A stretch of DNA of 64,000 bases. It comes from Macrotis lagotis. Its lineage: Eukaryota > Chordata > Mammalia > Peramelemorphia > Peramelidae. Below, piece after piece: positions 57,128-64,000 of this stretch. Made by a program: the position numbers and the translations under genes. Every line of letters starts with the position of its first letter. Within the stretch, counting starts at the first letter, position 1. The stretch covers positions 253,462,518 through 253,526,517 of the forward strand of contig NC_133658.1 in assembly GCF_037893015.1 (NCBI RefSeq). Direction: 5' to 3'. The notes below the pieces were generated by a model. The model was not told the origin of the DNA. It saw nothing but the letters and a program-made list of their open reading frames with translations, and searched no databases.

Positions 57128-57478
57128 CCTCCCTCTGGTGCTGTTCGCCTTCCCCGCCGCTCCATTCTGCGGGCCGCGCTTATCGCTCCCGGACGCCGGC
57201 GGCGGTCCCGTCCCGGTGCGACGCTTCCCCGCTGCGTCTCGGCCTCCCCTCCGGGGTCGGCCCGGGCCGCGGAGCTCGCGCACCCCCACCCTGCAGGTGC
57301 GAGGGGCGCGCGCCGGCGGGATCGCGGCCGCCCCTCCCCCTCCCCGGAGCGCGCCGGGCCGGGCTGAGCCGGAGGACCAGGAGCGGAAGCCTCGGGCGCC
57401 GCCGCCGCAGGTGGGCCGTGCGGGGCGCGCAGGCCGCGGCGCCGCGGGCCGGACCGCCGCCCCGCCCCCCGCCGCACC

Positions 57479-57550
57479 ATGAACCGGGCTCAGCGGCACG
57501 GCACGGGCAGCGGCAGCGGCTGCCTGGGCACCATGGAGGTGAAGAGCAAG
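57479..57550 (+). CDS. PARD6B: PARD6B coding exon 1 (N-terminus, start of PB1 domain)
   Basis: First coding exon of PAR-6 beta, the cortical adaptor that links CDC42, PAR-3 and atypical PKC at epithelial junctions. It encodes 24 residues: a Met-Asn-Arg start, a Gly/Ser-rich stretch, then GCLGTMEVKSK, which is where the PB1 domain begins in PAR-6 proteins. The exon ends on a codon boundary at AAG|GTGGGT, a good splice donor, and joins in frame to the exon at 62353. From memory, human PARD6B begins MNRSHRHGAGSGCLGTMEVKSK, so this copy has two extra residues (a second Gly-Ser) and a few changes. Lys22 aligns with the PB1 lysine of PAR-6 alpha (Lys19) that contacts the acidic face of aPKC. The start was chosen by this match and by A at -3. 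A second in-frame ATG at codon 19 has a stronger context (ACCATGG). The long open frames on both strands around this exon come from GC-rich sequence and are not genes. Confidence 0.95.
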
Positions 57551-57558
57551 GTGGGTGC

Positions 57559-57625
57559 GGGGCGCGGGAGCCGCGGGGCGCGGGAGCCGCGGGGCGCGGG
57601 AGCCGCGGGGCGGGGCGGGGGGCGG
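57559..57625 (+). repeat. Triplicated 16-mer plus G-runs next to the exon 1 donor
   Basis: GGGGCGCGGGAGCCGC is repeated three times without change (57559-57574, 57575-57590, 57591-57606) and is followed by GGGGCGGGGCGGGGGGCGG. It starts 8 bases after the splice donor of PARD6B exon 1. The G-runs lie on the sense strand and could form a G-quadruplex in DNA or nascent RNA. Confidence 0.9.
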
Positions 57626-58785
57626 CTTTGCCTGCATTCCTCCCCTCCCCCAGCGCCTCACCCGCAGGTGGGGGGGCAGCGATGGGGGGCTCTGATCTAG
57701 CCCAGGGAGTAGAAAACTTACTTCGCCAATTAGATTTCCTTCCTATTGTAGCAAAACATCAGAATTTCTTCTGTTAATAACCTTACCTGTTTACTCTTTG
57801 AAAGTACTAGCTCATCGCAGCAGAAATCTGAAATCTCATGAGAACTAAACGACAAAACTTTGATCTGTCGAGCAAAAGAAGCAAAACACAAACAAAGACG
57901 GCACGAACCAGTTAGATTACTGAGTGCCAAAGTAGTGGAGATAGCACTAAAAGCCGAGCGTGAAGGTGTGAGCAAACGCTGGGTGGGTAAGGCTTTCTTA
58001 AATGAGATTTAACTATGGATTGGAGGAGGACACACGCACAAGGGACAGTTTTATCCCAAACTTTTCTTGAATAAGGATAATAATTAGATGGAACCTTGTT
58101 CAGCCTCTTCTCCCACCCCACCTACATTCTGGAGTTTTGAGGGCCAAATACCTGCATAACATCACATAGCTGGTTGGTGAGAAACTACGGAACATTGCTT
58201 CAGGCTTTGGGAAATATAAATAGAAAACTGTATCTATCAAAAGTTTACATGGAGTACATCAGGGAAACCTAAAACTAATAAAGTACCGGGAAAATAGCTA
58301 CGAAATAACGGACCAAATGCAACATAATATTACATAATTGAATTCATGAGTCTTGATGCTTTGCTGAGTAAGAGGAGTGATCTGTAGATTGACGGTATTA
58401 AGGAACGACTGCTTAAAAAGATGAATAGTATATTTTTAGGAGATGATGGTCATGCATTTACAAGTTTTTTGTGATTTTTTAAATGAGATAAAGGCTATCC
58501 ACATTTGCTTTGTGGATAAATTTAATAATTGAAACTCCATTTCCTCTTTGTGTGTGTGTTATAGAATTTAATTAAACTTTATGTATTTTTTAATTAGAGC
58601 ATACATGTAGTCATCATCAGATACCGTCCATCCTTCCCTGGAATTGTCATTGCAAGTTGAAATTGCTTGCATGAAATAATGTGATTCAAAATAAATCTTA
58701 GTAATGAACTAAAAGTAATGATTCCTTTCGAGATGATTGAGATGTCTTTCTGCAATTCTATAACCAGATTTGGTTCTGTGGGAAC

Positions 58786-58853
58786 TTAGATTGACAAAAA
58801 ATTTTCAGGTATGATTTGGGCCTCAGAACCATACCTGAAAATTTTTTATCTAA
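58786..58853. repeat. Perfect 18-bp inverted repeat with 16-base loop (24 bp with a 4-base bulge)
   Basis: AAAAAATTTTCAGGTATG (58796-58813) and CATACCTGAAAATTTTTT (58830-58847) are exact reverse complements. TTAGAT (58786-58791) and ATCTAA (58848-58853) add six pairs after a four-base bulge. It could be a small MITE or a hairpin RNA. Confidence 0.9.
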
Positions 58854-59176
58854 ATGAATTAATATTTTAAACATATTTAATCTTTAATATGATGGAATTT
58901 TAAATTGTTCTAGATCACACAATTATGAGCATTTGTTTTGGTATCCCTCAATTAAATCATTTCTATGGAATTTTTGATAACTTAAAGTTTTTACAAACTT
59001 TTCCATTTCATACAGTCATTGGAATAGCTCTATTTGAGGTATACATGCTCAGGAAAGTTTTTTTTTTAAGCTGTAAAGAGTCGTGTATATAGCCTGCTGG
59101 TTTTTTTTTTTTAGCTCATAGTACATAGATAGACAAAGCAATAGGGCAAATAACATTTTTTTGGTTCATATTAACT

Positions 59177-59328
59177 TTTTAATTTTCTTTATTTAAGGCA
59201 GTAGGGTTAAGTGACTTGCCCAAGGTCAACAGCTAGGCCAGTCATTAAGTGTCTGAGGTCAGATTTGAACTTAGGCCCTCCTGACTCCAGGGCCAGTGCT
59301 TTATCCACTGTGCCACCTAGCTGCCCCC
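59177..59328 (-). mobile_element. WSINE1-like SINE in PARD6B intron 1
   Basis: Antisense copy; CATATTAA occurs on both sides (about 59167 and 59329), a likely target duplication. Confidence 0.93.
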
Positions 59329-60560
59329 CATATTAATTTTAAAGTAGATTTTTAATAGTAAATTTTTTAGTGGTGAAAATGAATCATTTTTGAAACTTGG
59401 ACAGATTTTTGAAATAATGAAAATGGTAACCATGCCCCCCCCCTTTTTTTTTTTTTTACTATTTTCACACAAATTAGATGAATTTGAAACTACTCTGTCA
59501 TGTGCTTTATTAATGCCACAATGTTTTATGTAGCATTAATGTACCATGCCAAAATCATTCTAATTGATTTCTATAGAAATCAGTATTATTACTTGACTCT
59601 GAATTGATCTTGAAAATGTAAGGGAGTTGATATTCATTTCTTCCCATTAATAGGGATATTCTTTGATTTTGAAATGTATTTTTTCCTGTGTAGGACTTTT
59701 ATCTAATTATCTCTTTAAGTGAGAGCTTTCACAGCCAGTTATCATTATGGTGCCTTGATAACCTTGGAAAATTGATTCTTTGAATTATAGACCTTCCTGA
59801 TTTGATTACCTTTCTTGGGATAATCTTAAAATTGGCTATCCAATGACCTGGAAGAAGTTTGCTAACCAGGCATACATGCTGGAGGGTAGAAGTAAACCAA
59901 AACTAATACTCCACAATCTATGAGGTGAAGAATTCTCTTGGAGATAATGGTTGATTGTCTGTCTGCTTTTTGTCCTTATCCTAGTATCCTCATGGTTTAA
60001 AAAAGTTCCTTTTAATTCTGTTGTGGTGTTGTAAAATGCATAACAATATCTTTGTTATTCAGAACACTTTTTTTTTTGCCAGAAATTACAAAACAGCTTT
60101 TACTAAAGGGCACAAATTGCTGTGAAGTCATAAAAATTTCCATTGCCTTAAAATGTATCCATTTCCTATTAAGTAAAATGAAACCTGAAAGAGAATTTAT
60201 TTAGCTAATGTTTAGCAAAATGACCTAAAAAATGTTAAGCTATTAAATATAAAATTTTAGGGATAATGATAATGTTGCTGGGAAATCCATCTGGCATAGA
60301 CTGAGAGATTCTGTTTTTCTCCTAGATACTAGCAAATATGAAATTTTGATAGCATCAGAGTAATTAAAATAAGAAACTTGACTTGATGTCATCCTGGGAC
60401 TAACACTGATATGAAAGGGTGTTTCTATTGAGTTTTATTTACTTTGTAATGTGTGGGTGTGTCTAAACTCCAGAGATAACTGTAGGTATGAATCACCTTA
60501 TCTTCTTGACAAATGTGTTGTTTGTATTCCAGAAATGTATTTTAATTTATTGCCTGTTAA
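59329..60560. other. Unassigned intronic sequence
   Basis: AT-rich, with a C-run then T-run at about 59436-59458. No repeat family or exon recognised. Confidence 0.4.
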
Positions 60561-60566
60561 AACTGG

Positions 60567-60577
60567 GGTGTGTGTGT

Positions 60578-60611
<34 letters not shown>

Positions 60612-60620
60612 CTGTGTGTT
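60567..60620. repeat. (GT)n microsatellite with TCTG interruptions
   Basis: About 25 GT units in three blocks separated by TCTG; on the transcript strand of PARD6B intron 1. Confidence 0.95.
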
Positions 60621-61039
60621 TCTAATACTGGTTATAAGTAAGATATTTAAGTACCAAAAATAGTGATGCAGTTATCTCCATAAAAGATTGAAAAATGAAT
60701 TGTGAACCTCTACATTTAAGAAGTTAGGAAATTCAGGGATTTAATATTTTCCCCAGTTAGGTGGTAGGTAAGGAATGACTGACTGAATCTCAAGCACTGG
60801 TTAGAAAGACCCAACTTTTAAATGTAAAAGGAAAACTTAAGGAATTTGTCCAAGACATCTGTCACGTCACCTCACCTTATTTTTTAGCACTTTGGAAGAA
60901 GTTCCTTTTGCAGAAAAATGTACAACAGGCATGAGAATTGAAAGTTAGATAAAAATGATGGGAGTATGAAGTTTGTTTTTAATCTTGTTAAGAGACTCAT
61001 TTACTGTATTCAGTGAAGATACTTAGTCTCATCACATCT

Positions 61040-61210
61040 CCACTAAGGGATGCAGTGAGAGAAGTGTTGGTCTGAAGCCTTAGATTTTAATCCTTGACCT
61101 AGGGTATGTCACTTAACTTTCCTGGGCATTATTTTCATTATCTGTAAAATGAGAGAATTGGATTAAATAAACTAGGGTAACTTTTAGATCTAAATCTATC
61201 TTAATTGTGC
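61040..61210 (+). mobile_element. MAR1/MIR-type SINE
   Basis: 'tgggcattattttcattatctgtaaaatgagagaattggattaaataaac ... ttttagatctaaatctatc'. Confidence 0.8.
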
Positions 61211-61269
61211 TGAAGGATTCATCAGAAAATACCTGTGGTGAAGACAAAAAGCATTAAAATATTTCAACA

Positions 61270-61455
61270 TTGAACATCATTTAACAATTTTCAAAGAAAC
61301 TTCACATACGTGTCCTACATATCAACCCTGTGAGATAAGCCACATATACTCCCATTTCACAGATGAAGAAACAGGTTAAGTAACATGAGTAAGATCACTC
61401 ATAACTATCAAGTGGTGGGATTAACACCTAGCCAAGGTTCTTTTTTCTTTCACTA
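61270..61455 (-). mobile_element. THER1-type SINE
   Basis: Antisense 'tatcaaccctgtgagataagccacatatactcccatttcacagatgaagaaac'. Confidence 0.8.
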
Positions 61456-61959
61456 TGTCACATTGACAAAAAAGTAACAAAAGCTTTACTGAAGATAATG
61501 CAGTTTTTAAAAATCTTGTTTTATATTTCACTTAAAATTGTGTTAAGTTAAAAACCATTGGACATTTGGGGTGAGGTTTTATCCATTCAAGCTCAAAGCA
61601 ATTCTATATCATTTTGTAGTTACTACAAGGGTATCATTTACATCTTTATTACTTTTGGGCCTTTTTCTAGTTTATTGGCCTAGAGTAGTTTGAAAACTCT
61701 TAGAAGGCAGAAATTTTCTTATCTCTGTGCTAGGAATTGAAAAGGAATTCAGTCAATATAAAAACAACTTTTAATTAGGTTGGAATAAGAAGGAGCGGAT
61801 TGGCTGAAATTCTGGTCTCAACACAGGCTTCATGTAGTAGCAGAAAGCTTTTATGTCAGGACTTGAGTCTAGACCTGAGCTAAGAATCCCTAGTTGCTCA
61901 ACAAGTGACTGTCCTGGTTGGCCATCAACAGATTAGGGGACAAAGACAGGTTCCCCAAC

Positions 61960-62130
61960 CTTCTCAGAGGAGGAAATTGGATTTTAGAACTGGAATGGAT
62001 CTTAGAAATCATTTTCCTCTTCATATTACAAGCCAGAAATGTGAAGTGACTCACCAGGTTGTGCATGGCAGAACCAGGATGTTGGAGGCCTCCTGCCTCA
62101 AAATCAGTATTCTGTCCACTGGACTAGAAT
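61960..62130 (-). mobile_element. MIR/MAR1-type SINE
   Basis: Antisense 'tagaactggaatggatcttagaaatcattttcctcttcatattacaagccag ... ctgtccactggactaga'. It lies about 220 bases before PARD6B exon 2. Confidence 0.8.
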
Positions 62131-62194
62131 GCTAATAATTTCTGTTATGAAATGTGTTTCTTTTTATTAATAGAGATATTTCATAGCTTTCCTA

Positions 62195-62295
62195 TGTTTT
62201 GACTTGCTGAGATAACATCAGTATCTTGTTGACTTTTTTGTGTCCCCAGTGCTTAGCAGACAAGTACTGAATAAATACTTGTTGATATTGAAATT
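62195..62295 (+). mobile_element. L2 3' end
   Basis: 'tgtgtccccagtgcttagcagacaagtactgaataaatacttgttgat', ending just before the PARD6B exon 2 acceptor. Confidence 0.7.
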
Positions 62296-62352
62296 AAGAC
62301 TTTTGATATTTTTCTTAAACGTGATTTATTATTATGTATGTTTTGTTTCTAG

Positions 62353-62575
62353 TTTGGAGCAGAATTTCGTCGGTTTTCTCTGGAACGGTCTAAACCTGGA
62401 AAATTTGAAGAGTTTTATGGATTACTACAACATGTTCATAAGATACCCAATGTTGAAGTTTTAGTAGGCTATACAGACATTCATGGAGACTTATTGCCTA
62501 TAAATAATGATGATAATTATCATAAAGCTGTTTCAACAGCCAATCCACTGCTCAGGATTTTTATACAAAAAAAAG
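62353..62575 (+). CDS. PARD6B: PARD6B coding exon 2 (body of PB1 domain)
   Basis: Second coding exon of PARD6B, 223 bases, phase 0 at entry and +1 at exit (the last G starts a Glu codon finished in the next exon, outside the window). It is preceded by a pyrimidine-rich acceptor ending TTTCTAG and followed by GTAAGA. It encodes [18 protein letters not shown], then residues up to IFIQKK, a near-identical match to the vertebrate PAR-6 beta PB1 domain. Visible landmarks are the basic FRRF strand (Arg30/Arg31 counted from exon 1), [17 protein letters not shown] and the HKAVSTANP helix. PB1 here is the type that presents basic residues to the acidic motif of aPKC iota/zeta. Compared with human from memory, differences are conservative (for example Asp to Glu and Ala to Thr near GY.DIHGD). 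No frameshift or stop is present. The CRIB-like and PDZ segments must lie past 64000. Confidence 0.97.
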
Positions 62576-64000
62576 GTAAGAGTAACTTCAGAAAAATCAT
62601 GTTACTATAATTAGAAATAAATGTTCTGCACAGTGTCATAGATGCTTAATAAATGTTGTTACTTGATTCTACTAAATTATTGTGTATTTAATGTTATTTG
62701 TCCTTCATATAAGTCAGAAATTAGTGGTTTTATCACTAGACTTGAAAATGAATTTATTTAGAAGACTTCTATTTCTAAGTTATTATCAGTGTTTTAAATA
62801 TAATTGACTAGGTACAAAACTCATCTTGGACCTTCTGGGTCTTTCTCATAAAATGTGATGGTTGGACTAAATGATTTGAGCTCTTTTCCAACTCTAAATT
62901 TATGATCTGAGATTGCTTATTTTAAGTGGAATGGTTTTTCACTTGTTAGAATATTTTTATTCCTGTGATTAGTGAGGGACAGAAAAATGGTCTATGGATA
63001 GAATAGACAGAAAAAAATGGTTATTTCAGTCAGGGAATATTCTTTATTAGTTTTACAAGTTTGAAATCACAGCATTTTCTGTACTAAGCAATGTTACAGC
63101 ATTGTGGAATTGAGGCAGTGACTTTGTTCATCTAGGTTCTGGCACACCAAATCATAATGTTATGTTACTGAATCCGCTTCAAACTATACCAGAGCATTAA
63201 AACTATGTTAAGAAAATAAAACCATCATTCAAGGCCCTTTCGTTTCAAAAAATTTCCCACATTTCTCATTTTAACCATTGTGCCTTAATTTTTACATAGT
63301 CTTTTGTAGTAATAAGCTTGTAGTGTTTTTCATAATATTCACTCATCAGATAGAGTGAATGTTCAGCTATTTCTATAACCACATGATAAAAGCTAATTAA
63401 ACCAATTTATCTGAAATTTGTAGGTGGATTATAACACCCATCTATTTTTTGGCAAGGCAATGGGGTTAAGTGGCTTGCTCAAGGCCACACAGCTAGGTAA
63501 TTATTAAGTGTCTGAGGTTGGATTTGAACTCAGGTACTCCTGAGTCCAGGGCCGGTGCTCTATCCACTGTGCCACCTAGCTGCTCCTAAAATTCAATGTT
63601 AACATCTTTTAAAGAATCTCTACCTTTATAAATTCCTTTAAAAGTATCTCAACAATCCTCAATATTACAAAGATTATTAGTTTCAACAAAGGTATCAAAG
63701 CAAGACACTTACAGCTTTTTTCTTATCAATTTCCTAAATAATTTTAAAAAAGTACACTTAGCATATATTGACATTAAGACTTTAGAATTTGTTTTTAGGA
63801 TCTTGTAGAAATAAGCCAATATTTTAATGAAAAAAAAAGCTCTGTTCTAGTTTTATGCTTAATGCAAATGATGCCTTTTTTGTCAAGGAAAAAGCACAAT
63901 TAGTCCATTTATAGCTGTACATTATCACACTTTATTTTGATACTTTTCTTGACAAGAGCCTAATGACTATTTATACAGCAGGTTATGTAAACATAACTGG
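62576..64000 (+). other. PARD6B: PARD6B intron 2, 5' part
   Basis: Begins with donor GTAAGA and runs off the window. AT-rich. It contains a MAR1-like 3' fragment near 62860-62910 and one antisense SINE at 63445-63588. No further exon is seen, so the CRIB-PDZ exon must lie downstream. Confidence 0.85.
63445..63588 (-). mobile_element. WSINE1-like SINE in PARD6B intron 2
   Basis: Antisense near-consensus copy from 'ggcaaggcaatggggttaagtggc' to 'gtgccacctagctgctcc'. Confidence 0.95.

Larger units (their letters stand above)
56500..57680 (+). promoter_or_regulatory. PARD6B: PARD6B CpG-island promoter and 5' UTR
   Basis: Over 1 kb of very GC-rich, CpG-dense sequence spans the PARD6B start codon, in contrast with the AT-rich surroundings. 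There is no TATA box near the start. It contains a palindromic NRF1-type site, a CRE-like TGACGTCC, several GC boxes (for example GGGGCGG at 57046-57052), ETS-like CGGAAG cores (56944-56951 minus, 56991-56998 plus) and six CAGGTG E-boxes. The transcription start cannot be fixed from sequence; it is probably within about 300 bases upstream of 57479. All long frames inside are artefacts of stop-poor GC-rich DNA. Confidence 0.9.
57551..62352 (+). other. PARD6B: PARD6B intron 1 (4802 bases)
   Basis: GT-AG intron between the two coding exons. Its first 75 bases are extremely G-rich (three copies of a 16-mer, then G-runs), after which composition falls to AT-rich. It holds one WSINE1-like SINE (59177-59328), several old MIR/MAR1-type fragments, a (GT)n tract and an 18-bp perfect inverted repeat at 58796-58847. 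It is much poorer in young insertions than the 35 kb upstream of the gene. No extra coding exon is recognised. Confidence 0.9.

Noticed and set aside
56675..57661. 328-codon minus-strand open frame and several others (122-249 codons) over the PARD6B CpG island
   Set aside because: GC-rich DNA has few stops in every frame. The peptides are Pro/Arg/Ala/Gly-rich with no domain, and the true gene (PARD6B exon 1) lies in a different frame with proper splice sites.

Overview
This is a mammalian intergenic and gene-start window, almost certainly from a marsupial. The main reason is the interspersed repeats. At least 27 copies or fragments of a short tRNA-derived CORE-SINE (opening GGGGCAGCTAGGTGGCGCAG, WSINE1-like) lie among marsupial-type L1 3' ends, an ORF1-only L1 relative (HAL1-like), THER1/MIR and MAR1-type SINEs, RTE-tailed SINEs, L2 and CR1/L3 remnants. 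I saw no copies of the SINE families I associate with opossum, so an Australian marsupial (for example a dasyurid) is the better guess. That species inference rests on memory of repeat families, not on a search.

The only protein-coding gene I can support is the 5' part of PARD6B (PAR-6 family cell polarity regulator beta) on the + strand. A strong CpG-island promoter covers about 56.5-57.7 kb. Coding exon 1 is 57479-57550 (24 codons). Intron 1 is 4.8 kb. Coding exon 2 is 62353-62575, which carries most of the PB1 domain that binds atypical PKC. The rest of the gene (CRIB-PDZ region) lies beyond the right edge. Both splice junctions of exon 2 and the donor of exon 1 are canonical and in phase.

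Region by region: 1-19 kb is a repeat mosaic with no gene seen. At 19.6-19.95 kb there is a second, smaller CpG island followed by a pyrimidine-rich tract. By position (about 37.5 kb upstream of the PARD6B start) it could be the promoter of the divergently transcribed neighbour, which in human is RIPOR3 (FAM65C), but no exon of that gene is recognised. 20-56 kb is a dense repeat mosaic. It includes a HAL1-like element loaded with three SINEs (37.3-40.2 kb), L1-in-L1 nesting with target-site duplications (29.9-31.7 kb), and three places where SINEs inserted again at the same target. 56-64 kb is PARD6B, with relatively few insertions in its first intron.

No CRISPR, operon, viral replication gene or other cellular gene was found. 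I do not see a new biological system here. The items most worth checking are a cluster of six CAGGTG E-boxes in the PARD6B CpG island, a G-rich triplicated 16-mer just inside intron 1, an 18-bp perfect inverted repeat (pre-miRNA-like hairpin or MITE) in intron 1, a 20-bp perfect palindrome in an unclassified insertion, and the repeated same-site SINE insertions. Boundaries of old repeats are approximate (about 10-40 bases). Those with target-site duplications are exact to a few bases.
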